NCBI RefSeq assembly: GCF_001270265.1
Contig: NZ_LGAP01000001.1
Span: 372,001 to 436,000 of the forward strand
Direction of reading: 5' to 3'
Length of the DNA stretch: 64,000 nt
Origin: Ensifer adhaerens
GTDB lineage: Bacteria; Pseudomonadota; Alphaproteobacteria; Rhizobiales; Rhizobiaceae
Positions 37,553 to 46,725 of this stretch are shown here, in pieces (position 1 is the stretch's first letter; each line of letters begins with the position of its first letter). The translations under genes were made by a program, and so were the position numbers. The notes beneath the pieces are model-generated. The model was not told the DNA's origin, made no database searches, and saw nothing but the letters and a program-made list of their open reading frames with translations.

Positions 37553-37926
37553 ATACCAACCTGCACTGATATTGACCTATTGCGTGGGATCGCCTGCGGT
37601 CCTCTGGCAAGGAGCATATCGCAGAGCGATGCCTTACAGCGCCGCGCGTCAAATCTGACGCGCAAAGGACACTGTAACGCTTTAAACTTGCTGCATAATT
37701 TTATCCTTAAATCGGATCCGATTTAAGGAATTATGCAGTAGCATCGGTCGAGGATTGCGACGCTGCCGGTGGCCGACAGGCGACCCACCCGAAGGGCCGG
37801 GCGCTTTTGGCCTCCGGACGGCGTCGATAATCCTCACCGGACCGCTTGGGTCCGCTTCCGGTTCTCTCCTTGCCGGAAACCAAAATCGCTCCGGCGCAAG
37901 AGGTCAATATCAGTGCAGGTTGGTAT
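37553..37926. repeat. 374-bp segment bounded by 26-bp perfect inverted repeats
   Basis: The left arm (37553-37578, beginning ATACCAACCTGCACTG) is the exact reverse complement of the right arm (37901-37926, ending CAGTGCAGGTTGGTAT). The arms are 322 bases apart. The right arm ends 30 bases before the transporter start, so it lies in promoter or leader territory. It could be a composite repeat element or paired operators. Confidence 0.75.
37634..37740. repeat. RIME1-like rhizobial intergenic mosaic element
   Basis: About 107 bases with two palindromes. The first is GCGCGTC/GACGCGC at 37644-37663. The second is a 24-base perfect palindrome (37705-37728, centred on GGATCC) flanked by further arms CTGCATAATT and AATTATGCAG. 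Length and two-palindrome architecture match RIME1 of Rhizobium/Sinorhizobium. Confidence 0.8.
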
Positions 37927-37956
37927 AAGGTGGCGCATCCGAATCGGAACAAGCCC

Positions 37957-38901
37957 ATGACCGCGCCGGTATCGACAGCAGCCAATCCCCACAACACGGT
38001 AATGCAGGGCGTCGCCATCATGCTCTTTGCCATGGTGATCCTGCCGGGCATGGACGTGATCGCCAAATACATGGCCGTCTTTGAGGGCATGGCGCCGGCG
38101 CAGGTGACCTTCTACCGCTTCTTCTTCCAGCTTGTCGCGACACTGCCCTTGCTCATCAAGATCGGGGGCGTGCGGGCGCTGCGTCCGAAACGTCTCTGGC
38201 TCAATTTGCTGCGTGGTGTCCTTCTGGCGGCGGCTGCGCTGTTCTTTTTCATTTCGGTGAAATACATGCCGCTCGCCGACGTATTTGCGATCTACTTCGT
38301 CGAACCGTTCATCCTGACCTGCCTTTCAGCGCTGATCCTGCGCGAGAAAGTCGACTGGCGCCGCTGGCTGGCGATCGCGATCGGTTTTGCCGGCGCGATG
38401 ATCGTCATCCAGCCGAGTTTCGCAGCGTTCGGCACAACATCTTTGCTACCGGTCGCCTGCGCCACGGTCTTTGCGTTCTATCTCCTTTTGAATCGCGCGG
38501 TCGGAACGGCCGACAGCCCGCTGACGATGCAGACGATCGCCGGTATCGGCGGAACGCTGTTCATGGTCGGCGTGATTGCGATCGGTAACGGCATGGGTGT
38601 CGCGGATTTCGAGCCGTCCTTGCCGAAGACGGCACTCGGCTGGGTGCTCGTCGTCATCCTCGGCTCGCTTTCGGGCTATGGCCACCTGCTGGTGGTCAAG
38701 GCCTTCCAGGCCGCACCCGTTTCGCTGTTGGCGCCGTTTGCCTATTTCGAAATCGTCACCGCGACGGCCCTTGGCTACCTGATCTTCGGCGACTTTCCAT
38801 CGGTCTCGAAATGGCTGGGCATAGCGATCATCGTCGTGTCAGGGCTTTTCATGATCTGGCGCGAGCGTCAGGCCGGCGTTCGATCCATCGAAGCACCGTG
38901 A
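37957..38901 (+). CDS. EamA/DMT-family transporter
   Basis: A 314-residue inner-membrane protein with about ten hydrophobic helices in two EamA repeats (FAMVILPGMDVIAKYMAVFEGMAPAQ begins the first; LLPVACATVFAFYLLLNRAVG the second). The family exports or imports diverse small metabolites; the substrate cannot be read from sequence. I start at MTAPVSTAANP (37957); the open frame extends 37 codons upstream into the inverted-repeat element. The C-terminus is short and cytosolic. Confidence 0.85.
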   Translation: MTAPVSTAANPHNTVMQGVAIMLFAMVILPGMDVIAKYMAVFEGMAPAQVTFYRFFFQLVATLPLLIKIGGVRALRPKRLWLNLLRGVLLAAAALFFFISVKYMPLADVFAIYFVEPFILTCLSALILREKVDWRRWLAIAIGFAGAMIVIQPSFAAFGTTSLLPVACATVFAFYLLLNRAVGTADSPLTMQTIAGIGGTLFMVGVIAIGNGMGVADFEPSLPKTALGWVLVVILGSLSGYGHLLVVKAFQAAPVSLLAPFAYFEIVTATALGYLIFGDFPSVSKWLGIAIIVVSGLFMIWRERQAGVRSIEAP

Positions 38902-38929
38902 TACACGCCGACTCCTGACGCCTCCTCGT

Positions 38930-39661
38930 TCAGGCTTCGTCGTTGCGGGTAGGGCCGAAGACCGTCTCGAAGGCTTCGCGCAGCCGCATGTCCACATCAG
39001 GCACCATAACCGGCAGGCCGAGATCGACCAGGCTGGTGACGCCGTAGCCGCGGATGCCGCAGGGCACGATGCCGCCGAAATGGTCGAGATCTGGATCGAC
39101 GTTGAGCGAGAAACCGTGAAAGCTCACCCAGCGGCGCAGGCGAATGCCGATTGCCGCGATCTTGTCTTCGGCCATCGACCCGTCGGGGAGCGACGGTTTT
39201 TCCGGTCGGCGAACCCAGACGCCGACGCGATCCTCGCGCCGTTCGCCTTTGACGTTCATCGAATCGAGCGTCGAGATAACAACGCTTTCCAACGCGGCGA
39301 CAAAGGCGCGTACGTCCTGTCGCCGGCGCTTGAGATCCAGCATGACGTAGACAACCCGCTGGCCGGGTCCATGATAGGTGTATTCGCCGCCGCGTCCGGT
39401 CGCAAACACCGGGAACCGGTCGGGCATCACCAGGTCGGCGGCGTCGGCGCTTGTGCCCGCGGTATAAAGCGGCGGATGTTCGACCAGCCAGACCAGTTCG
39501 TCGGCGGTGCCGGCGGCAATGGCGGCGGCTTCCCGCTCCATCGTTTCAACTGCCTGTGGATAATCGACGAGGTGAGGGGCGATCCGCCAGCGAACCGGGG
39601 GTGATTCCGGCGGGGCGAACATGTCCTGGCTCAGATTTTCGCGCTGCATTTCCGTCTGCAT
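38930..39661 (-). CDS. lipB: Octanoyl-ACP:protein octanoyltransferase
   Basis: A 243-residue cytosolic enzyme that transfers octanoate from acyl carrier protein to lipoyl domains, the first step of lipoate synthesis. [24 protein letters not shown] contains the conserved glycine/histidine motif, [20 protein letters not shown] the active-site lysine region, and [12 protein letters not shown] the catalytic cysteine. In-frame ATGs at 39649 and 39622 (the latter after CAGGA) are alternative starts. Confidence 0.92.
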   Translation of the reverse strand: MQTEMQRENLSQDMFAPPESPPVRWRIAPHLVDYPQAVETMEREAAAIAAGTADELVWLVEHPPLYTAGTSADAADLVMPDRFPVFATGRGGEYTYHGPGQRVVYVMLDLKRRRQDVRAFVAALESVVISTLDSMNVKGERREDRVGVWVRRPEKPSLPDGSMAEDKIAAIGIRLRRWVSFHGFSLNVDPDLDHFGGIVPCGIRGYGVTSLVDLGLPVMVPDVDMRLREAFETVFGPTRNDEA

Positions 39662-39842
39662 TCCTGTTTTGATCCCCTGTACATGGGACGGCGCGCGACA
39701 AGAGTCCAGCGTTTGCAGGGCTTCGCGAGGAGGCTGTTGAAATAGTTTCTTTTCCCGTCAAATTTCTGTCGTCATGCCCTTGTGCACCCCAGAGGCTTTT
39801 GCTACATGCAGCCCCGCCGGAGCAATTCGGCGCCTACCACGA

Positions 39843-39927
39843 TGCGGTCGTGGCGGAATTGGTAGACGCGCAGCGTTGAGGTCGCTGTGGGGCAACCCGT
39901 GGAAGTTCGAGTCTTCTCGACCGCACC
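39843..39927 (+). tRNA. tRNA-Leu (anticodon GAG)
   Basis: The acceptor arm GCGGTCG pairs with CGACCGC; the anticodon stem CAGCG/CGCTG encloses TTGAGGT, giving GAG and reading CTC. A class II variable arm and a T arm with TTCGAGT are present, and the 3' CCA is encoded. Everything to the right of it looks like accessory DNA, so its 3' end is the probable integration site. Confidence 0.96.
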
Positions 39928-40600
39928 AAGCCTTCTGGGCGATATTGATTTGTATTGTTTTTTTTATTTCTTATGAATCCTTTGTGTCCCAGAATGAGCC
40001 CACTTTGAGTCCCACTGCGCACTCAATTCCAATTTGAAGTCGTGCTAGGAATCCGCTCACATTTCAATCCTTGTGATCACGCTGCGTGGCGAGACGGCGA
40101 ACTAGCCGTTCAAAGGATTCCGGACTTCCGCTTTCCTCGTGAAAAATCCACGGGAAGGCGTATTAGGGATCCATGCAAATCTACGCACTACCGGTGCATC
40201 GATGACGAGGAGCATTGTTTTTTGTGACAGCGATAAGCGCAAATCGTCCCACGGTCTTGTTACCTTGCATCGAGGAGCGATTTTTGCCTGCCGCCCGTCC
40301 AGCGATATCCGGGTCGTTGGTTGCCGGGCGGGTTAGCATGGACAGATGAAAAGGGGTGGCAAGGCATAACGCCCGAACGGCCATAGTTCCCAACCAATAG
40401 GATCAACTGCAGCCGCTCTCGATCCAACCAGTCTTGCCCGCCATCCGGCCTGCTCGCGACCTTCTTAATCTCCATTAGCAAGCGCTTGTTGTGCATTGAT
40501 CATTATGATCACTATATGATCATAATGATCAGAAGTCGAGCGATTTCATAATGCAGAGCGCGTAGTCGGCCTGTAGTGAGATTCCGGGTCCGATGAGCGA
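39928..40600. other. AT-richer gene-poor stretch after tRNA-Leu
   Basis: These 673 bases hold no credible gene. The first 60 bases are T-rich. A long perfect palindrome lies at 40497-40531. No integrase and no second copy of the tRNA 3' end were found in the window, so the island's other border is probably outside it. Confidence 0.55.
40497..40531. repeat. 35-bp perfect inverted repeat, possible operator
   Basis: TGATCATTATGATCA and its exact reverse complement TGATCATAATGATCA flank CTATA. Each arm is itself nearly palindromic, giving four TGATCA-type half-sites. It lies about 130 bases before a small ORF and 310 before the broken permease, and resembles a regulator binding site more than a terminator. 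Confidence 0.65.
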
Positions 40601-40660
40601 ATGGTCGATACCCGCCGCCTAGAATCCGGTTCGAATACTGACAGAGCCGAAACCATCAAC

Positions 40661-40843
40661 ATGAACGGACTCAGTCTAGCACTGATTGAACGCCTCAAGC
40701 TGGAGCATCGTCACCTGCTGCGACGGGCACTGGCGGAAGCATGTCACTGGAACCGCCGTATCGAACGAAATCTGACGAAGCCTTCCGACCAGTTCTGGAT
40801 CGAAACTTTTTCAACCGGAGAAGCTGAAACAGCAGGCAAATGA
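40661..40843 (+). CDS. Small orphan ORF, hypothetical
   Basis: A 60-residue ORF starting MNGLSLALIERLKLEHRHLL; an in-frame start exists 20 codons earlier. It is helical and charged (RRALAEACHWNRRIERNLTK) with no known motif. It overlaps the start of the permease fragment by four bases. It may be a remnant rather than a gene. Confidence 0.3.
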   Translation: MNGLSLALIERLKLEHRHLLRRALAEACHWNRRIERNLTKPSDQFWIETFSTGEAETAGK

Positions 40844-41394
40844 TCCTCGAAGTTGCCGAAATCACCGTGAAGCCCGGACTGGAATCAGCTATGTTCCCCT
40901 TGCGAACGTCGAACTCACGGATCTTGCAGTGGTTCACTGCGGCCGTCGTCCTGGGTGTCGGGGCGGGGATCGACCTCCGGCTTCTAGCCCGATACCTCAT
41001 GGGGCCGATGGCCGTCAGTGCCGTCCTGCATTTCTCTGGCGTGACCGACTTCGAAATGCCGAGCGTCGCACTGGCCGCGGCGCAGGTGGTGATCGGTACC
41101 ACGGTCGGATGTCGCTTCGCAATGGCGTCACCACGGAAGATCCTGAAGGTTATCGGTCTCTCGATCGGATCCACCTTCCTTCTGCTATGCATCTCGCTGG
41201 ACTTTGCCGGGGGCCTCGCCTATTTCACCGGTGATTGGTTCATCACACTTATGCTTGCCTACTCGCCAGGGGGCGTGGCTGAGATGAGCATCATTGCACT
41301 GTCACTCGAGATAGAAGTGCCGTTCGTTGTCTTCCATCACATCGTCCGCGTCCTGCTGGTAGTCGGGGGTCGGCGTTGGTGTTTAAATATGTGA
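40840..41394 (+). pseudogene. AbrB-family (AmoB-like) membrane protein fragment fused to a foreign N-terminus
   Basis: The bulk of this 184-residue frame matches the C-terminal half of AbrB-family permeases: a GPMAVSAVLH segment, AAAQVVIGTTVGCRF, and LMLAYSPGGVAEMSIIALSLE, the family signature. The first 18 residues (MILEVAEITVKPGLESAM) instead look like the start of an antibiotic-biosynthesis-monooxygenase domain. The C-terminus breaks off in GGRRWCLNM. I read it as a deletion fusion of two genes. Confidence 0.65.
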
Positions 41395-41661
41395 AAGAGC
41401 ATAGATAAACGTCACGTCACCCCCCATGCCTGCGCTAGACATTGGGCAGATACCTCGATGCTCAGGTGGCAAACTCGATGGGCCAATGCCGTTTGACCGC
41501 AGGCTCGGCAGATCGCGTAGGAAGGCTGTGTGAGGTCATGAACGCCCTGCTTTACATCGCTTCGACCGACCGCAACGTTGTGGCAACAGGCAGCGTCAGG
41601 TCGATTGCCTTAAATGTGGTAGGATGCAGACGACAGAGGGCGGTCGAAAATGGAGACTAGG

Positions 41662-41862
41662 ATGCCACAAGGTGGAAAGGACGATGTGAACAAAGCCAAC
41701 GACTCTCGCCCGATCGGGAAACCAGTCGACGACAACAAAACGTTTGGCGAAGCGCTGTCAAAGATAGGATTCGTGCCTGCCAATGTCGGACGCAAGATTG
41801 TGTCCCAGGGGAGGCGCAGAGAAACGCTGAAGAAGAGCGCCCCCAGAGACTCGGACAAATAG
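41662..41862 (+). CDS. Small hypothetical protein
   Basis: A 66-residue basic ORF (MPQGGKDDVNKANDSRPIGKP...); an in-frame ATG four codons earlier is an alternative start. The central GEALSKIGFVPANVGRKIVSQGRR may be helical. I do not recognise it. It stands alone with 260 bases of empty sequence upstream. Confidence 0.3.
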   Translation: MPQGGKDDVNKANDSRPIGKPVDDNKTFGEALSKIGFVPANVGRKIVSQGRRRETLKKSAPRDSDK

Positions 41863-42065
41863 CTTTGGGAACGCGATCGCAAATCTTCTTCTAACATAAT
41901 CGGCCGTGGTGCAAAACGCAAAGTGCTGACCATCCCGGGCGCTTACTTGGTTAGCCATAGCGCGCAACCTAGTCGATAAAGGGAAACTTCGGCATCGGCG
42001 CGAAGGTCTCTGGCCTCACAGTATCGCCTGCGGGCATCCGATACCGGTCCTGCAAGAACGGTGTC

Positions 42066-42554
42066 GTGTACGAGGTCACTATCGGCTACGACGATGAGGC
42101 CGAGGCATTTGTCCGCTTCACCTTCGACGTCCAGGGCAGGGAAGAATCCGTTTTTGACGTCAGCTATGCGTTACGACACACGGTCGACCTGTCATCCGAT
42201 TGGACAGAAGTTGTGCTCATGGGGGAAGACGACGAGCACGACACTATCTCGGAACCTATCGGAAATGATATCAGGGTCGACCGCAGCTATGTCCCAACGC
42301 AGATCTTCCGACGCTTCGCGGAATTTCGCTCCGGCGTGAAGGTGGTGCTCGACGTGTCCTTAACGAAAGGCGGCGGTCGCGACGAGACCGGGAGGACGAG
42401 AACGCTCAAGACCCTGCAGGAGGTCGTTCCAGCACTGCCGAACGCGGAGACCGTCGTTTGCTCTGAAACCGATGTCAGAATTCAGTACATTCACGATCCG
42501 AAGCACGCGAACTACAGCCACTCGCTGAGCGCCCTCAGTAACCCTGCTACGTGA
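42066..42554 (+). CDS. Hypothetical protein (GTG start)
   Basis: A 162-residue acidic ORF beginning with GTG (MYEVTIGYDDEAEAFVRFTF). The pattern suggests a beta-rich protein without signal peptide or membrane helix. No family recognised. The ribosome binding site is poor, so the true N-terminus could be missing. Confidence 0.4.
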   Translation: MYEVTIGYDDEAEAFVRFTFDVQGREESVFDVSYALRHTVDLSSDWTEVVLMGEDDEHDTISEPIGNDIRVDRSYVPTQIFRRFAEFRSGVKVVLDVSLTKGGGRDETGRTRTLKTLQEVVPALPNAETVVCSETDVRIQYIHDPKHANYSHSLSALSNPAT

Positions 42555-42716
42555 TCGACTACGTTCTGCGCGCTCGTCCACAAGGGCGAGCGATAATCGG
42601 CCACCTGCTTTGCGCGCTCTGCGGCCTGACCGTCGTTGTAAATCTTCCATTAAACGGAGCCTAAGGAAATTGCCGGCGGACGTTCTCAATTAAGATACCG
42701 ACAACCCCGGGCTGTC

Positions 42717-43148
42717 ATGGATGGAGAGATTGTGTCGGCTTGGCGCGGGGAGAATTGCTCAGTGAGTTCAATGAGAGAAGTTTTCACTTTTAACAATTTG
42801 GAATACGACGTTTCCGGCCTAAACAGCTTAGTGGCGCTCAATCCCTATCGTTATGGGCCACTTCCTTGTGAGATTACCGAAGATTTCCTCCACCACATTT
42901 CCGGCTACAAAGAAGTTGACGAAAGCCGCATCGCGTCGATGACAATCGAACGACTGCAGGCTCCTCCAATATCAGTGAGACTGGAGAACGGAGAAACAAG
43001 GGTTGTCGATGGTCACCACAGGATCCATAGGCTTCACAGGGAAGGGGCGAAGGAATTCCTCATGTTTCTCATTCCGTACGAGGAAAGCCTGCCGTTCATA
43101 ACAAGAACGAAGAAATTTAAACCTTCTAGGAAGGTGCGGCTGCGTTAA
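42717..43148 (+). CDS. ParB/sulfiredoxin-fold-like hypothetical protein
   Basis: A 143-residue protein. The segment PISVRLENGETRVVDGHHRIHRLHREGAKEFLMFLIP resembles the core of ParB-like nuclease domains, where a D-G-H-H-R type motif follows a beta strand. The N-terminal half is not recognised. No partner (parA, helicase or toxin) is adjacent. Start choice is uncertain; an in-frame ATG at 42771 is an alternative. Confidence 0.5.
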   Translation: MDGEIVSAWRGENCSVSSMREVFTFNNLEYDVSGLNSLVALNPYRYGPLPCEITEDFLHHISGYKEVDESRIASMTIERLQAPPISVRLENGETRVVDGHHRIHRLHREGAKEFLMFLIPYEESLPFITRTKKFKPSRKVRLR

Positions 43149-43152
43149 ACTG

Positions 43153-43230
43153 GTGAACAGTCTTCGGGACGAGATCAAGGCGGCGCTCGACAACGCTGCC
43201 GTCGTGCCGTTTCCGCGTTCGCGCAAATGA
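43153..43230 (+). pseudogene. C-terminal gene remnant
   Basis: A 25-codon frame (NSLRDEIKAALDNAAVVPFPRSRK) reads like the end of a longer protein and has no usable start. It is probably debris from an earlier insertion or deletion. Confidence 0.25.
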
Positions 43231-43347
43231 CGGAGCGACCGTAACATACAGTAACACACTGTTCTTTGTAGGGGGGTGTGAAGCATTGGTGGTGGCCATC
43301 ACCCTCCCTGACGGTCGAGTTTAACGCTGTTAACGATCGGACGTGCG

Positions 43348-43944
43348 ATGACGAACAGGCTAGCAGTTTTCGCAGCGGCGGTAGTCCTCGCCGCTTTTTG
43401 CTTCGCCGCCCCCAGCCGGGCGGACACCATCAGCTACGCGGACGCGGTGAGCACACTTGCCAACGACTGCGGCTCCGACATCAAGAAGTTCTGCAAGGGA
43501 CTTAACCTTGGCAACGGCCGGATCCAGTCCTGCCTGGGGCAACACGCAGGAAAAGTCTCGCCAACAGGGCGTCGGCAGCCTTCCGGACTGGCAGGAGCTT
43601 TCGAAGCTGTCGCAACTGATCGTCGAGATCGAATTCGAGAACGACCCGGTCGCCATCGAACCGAAACCCACCGCACGGTCGGGCTGATCGCCGATGCGCT
43701 TCATAATCCCAACCTGCGGCGCTACAATTTCCTCGTCCTCGGCCATACGAGCTCGACCGGCGATGCCATGCACAATCTCAAACTCAGCGCGCAGCGCGCC
43801 AGTGCAATAACAGAGGCGCTCTCGACGACATTTGCGATTGCGCCGGACCGTCTGTATGCGATCGGTGTGGGAGAGGAGTGGCCTTTCGATCCAGCCAATC
43901 CGCAGGCCGCAGGCAATCGACGGGTCTAACTGGTCAATCTCGGA
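43348..43944 (+). pseudogene. Broken exported Cys-rich/OmpA-domain protein
   Basis: The 5' part has a clear signal peptide (LAVFAAAVVLAAFCFAAPSRA) and a Cys-rich repeat (DCGSDIKKFCKGLNLGNGRIQSCLGQHAGKVSP). The 3' part is an OmpA-type peptidoglycan-binding domain (LVLGHTSSTGDAMHNLKLSAQRA...NRRV). The middle (LPDWQELSKLSQLIVEIEFENDPVAIEP) reads in another frame, entered near 43545 and left near 43670. Where the family continues NRRVQLVN, the Q codon is TAA. Three lesions in one gene argue for a decayed pseudogene. Confidence 0.75.
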
Positions 43945-46447
43945 CTTGTCACAATGGGTTATCGCGATCTCCGTCATCTGTAGGGCGTCGGGGTATAGGC
44001 CTTGGGCGGCTAGCGCCTGCGCGCCAACGGACTGAAAGATTGTCTGAAAGAGCGTAAAACCCGATTTACACAATATGGACATGGCCGGCCGCAGCTTCTG
44101 GAGGCACTTGTCCGGGTTACCCGCCCGCAAGTGAAGTTCGGCTTCGAAGCAATCGGCATATGCATGCCACACGTCGAGAGAGAGGGCTTTTGTGTGTTCA
44201 CGAAGGAGGTCGATGTAGTGGGCGGCTAGCGTGTCGTTACCGGAGAGGAGTGATAGTGGGCAGGCCGCCTCCGCCAGTACGTTGCAAAGGGAGAGATGGT
44301 GCTGGATGTCAGTAGCATGTCGTACGGTCTCCTCGACTTCCCGGAGCGCGCCGCCTTCGTCTCCAAGGAGCCACAGCGTTCGCGCGAGGATGATGCGGGC
44401 TGTGACCCTCTGATCAAATTGAAACCGCACGGAATGGTGACGCTCCTGCAAAGCCTCGTATTCTTCGAGCATCTCGCGAAGCTGATCCCGCGCCTCTGTC
44501 TGACGGGCGATCCAATGCAATGTCGCACCACGCATGCGCTTTCCCACAATCGCGTCAGCACCATCGCGCGATGATTTCGCGAGAACGCAAAAACGTTCGG
44601 TGTACTCGAGGCCGAGGCGGGGTTCGGCGCGGTTGATCGCATCCACCCACAGGGCCCAGGTCGCACGCAACTGATAGTCAAGGTCGCCGATCTCCTCCGC
44701 GATCCTGAGGGCTGTCGTCCAAGCCGCGATGCCATGCTCCGGCGCTTCGGTCGCGCGCATCTGCGGCCAGCCGAGCGCTGCATATAGCTTCATGCGGCTC
44801 CGCTCGTCCAAGCCTGGCTTGGCGTCCAGGTAGTTAATCGCATGCGTTACGAAGACCAGGCACTCGTCCAGGAGCGAGAGCCTGAAGAAAAGAGGCAGGG
44901 CGGCCACCGCGAGACGCACGCCGAGCGGGCATTGTCGCTTTCGCGGAACGACCATTCCAAGGCAATCCGCAGACCTCCGACATGCTGGGCGTAGTCCTGC
45001 GACCAGCATGATATCGGACTTGAATAGAGTTCGTATTCGGCGCTTTCAAAGACAGCGTCGAGATATCTAGCCAGTCGCGCCATCGCGGCGGGGGTTTCAT
45101 TCGCCTGGCCGAGTTTCTCCGATGCATAAAGCCTGGTTGTGTCGAGCAGGCGGTAGCGGGTTTCCCGGGAGGATGCGTCGGCAACGACGAGCGATTTAGC
45201 TACCAGCGCGGCGACAAGGTCTTCGGGTTCGCAGCCCGTGAGCACGGCGGAGGCAGCATCGTTCGCGAACCATCCTGGGAAAACAGATAGCTCGCGTAGA
45301 GCTATCTGTTCCGGGGCGGGGAGTATCATGTAACTCCAGTCCAGGGTCGCGCGGAGCGTCTGGTGCCGTGGCAAGGCCGTCCGACGACCCCGGGTGAGCA
45401 CCCGAAAGCAGTCGGTGAGCGACGTGGCCAGGGCCTGGATGCCTACGGTCTCAAGTCGCCCTGCGGCCAATTCGATGGCGAGCGCGATACCGTCCAGACG
45501 AGCGCAGATTTGCGCGACGTGGGGCGCGTCCTCATCTGTCAATTCGTAGCTTCCAAGGCAGGCATCCGCCCGATCGACGAACAACTGCGCAGCCGATGAC
45601 TGAAGCGCCACCTGTGCGGTCGTGCCGGGCGGCGGAATTTCCAGCGGTGGCATTCGGTTGACGCGCTCGCCAGCAGCACGGAGGGGCTCACGGCTTGTAG
45701 CCAACACACGAAGCCCGGGGGTCTCAGTGAGGAGGTCTTCCACAAAGGGGGCCACGCTCGCCACGACGTGTTCGCAACTGTCCAGAACCATGATCACGTC
45801 GCGCGTTCCGAGGTGGGACGTGATTTCACTGACAATGTCCTCGCTTCGGGAAAGTATGCCCAAGGCCGACGCGACGCTCGTTGGGACTAGCTTTGTGTTC
45901 GCGACCTCGGAGAGGTCAACCCAAACAACCTCGGATGGACAGCGGTCTGGGGCTGTGAGTGCCCGCGCGACGGTCGACTTGCCTATGCCTCCGGGGCCGA
46001 CGATCGTCAGCAGCTTTGACCTTGAGAGCTGCGCCTCGATCGACATGATTGCCTCGTCCCGGCCAAATATGCGTGACACGACGCGATCTGGTCTTACCTT
46101 GAGACGTGCATCCTGCCGACCGTTTCCGACCGCGTCCTTGCGTCTAACCTGGGCAATGAAGATGTACCCCCGACCCGGGACATTTGCGATGAATTGCGGT
46201 TCCTTCTGGATGTCCCCCAGCGCTTTTCGAAGCGCGGAAACATGAACGCGGAGATTGGCCTCTTCGACGAACGTGTCCGGCCAGACGTGTTTCACGATTT
46301 CAGCGTTCGTCCGAAGTTCCCCTGCGTGCGTCACTAGATAGGCCAGGATGTCACCGCGCGGCTCCCCAGCGGCAGGGCGACACCGTCACGCGTCAGTGTG
46401 CGTCTCCTGGCGGCAATCGTGAACGGTCCAAATTCGAGCTCTTCCAC
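43935..46447 (-). pseudogene. Winged-helix ATPase (NB-ARC/TPR-like) transcriptional regulator, two frameshifts
   Basis: The intended product has an N-terminal OmpR-type winged helix, an ATPase domain with P-loop GPGGIGKSTVARAL and Walker B VIMVLDSCEHV, and a helical repeat C-terminus. The likely start is GTG at 46447, after AAGGGA. A missing base near 46355 breaks GSRAV-DILAYLVTHAGE, and another near 44925 breaks NAR-LGVRLAVAALPLFF. Similarity stops after CDKSE near 43940, where the converging OmpA pseudogene ends, suggesting a recombination junction. The longest intact piece is 44847-46334 (495 codons). Confidence 0.75.
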
Positions 46448-46540
46448 GCGACGTTCCCTTGGGATGCGCCGCGGATTTTGCGTAGGACCGAGCCATCCTG
46501 TCAATCAATCAGTGCAAAAACAATCTGATGGAGCCTTCTG

Positions 46541-46675
46541 ATGACCTACGAATACCTGGGAGCACGAGGGGTGCTAGTCGCCGCGTGGCGGGATCCTACC
46601 GGCAACAAAGAGGACGAGAGCTTCCTTGATCTTGATGTCAAGGAAAACCCCGCAATCGACGAGAATGAGATCTAG
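46541..46675 (+). CDS. Very small hypothetical protein
   Basis: A 44-residue acidic ORF (MTYEYLGARGVLVAAWRDP...) with GGAG seven bases before the ATG. It lies between the divergent regulator pseudogene and the convergent SRAP gene. No family recognised. Confidence 0.4.
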   Translation: MTYEYLGARGVLVAAWRDPTGNKEDESFLDLDVKENPAIDENEI

Positions 46676-46725
46676 CGCGCGTGCCTCATCGTCTGTTTTG
46701 GTATCGACCCAGTGCAACGTAGCAG

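Larger units (their letters stand above)
37332..37956. other. Intergenic mosaic region
   Basis: The 625 bases between the XRE gene and the EamA transporter carry no plausible gene. They contain a 26-bp perfect inverted repeat (37553-37578 and 37901-37926) bracketing a RIME1-like element (37634-37740), plus a GGACC...GGTCC hairpin near 37840-37857. Confidence 0.7.

Noticed and set aside
37432-37665. Minus-strand 79-codon ORF in the mosaic intergenic region
   Set aside because: It runs through the RIME and inverted repeat and has no family signal.
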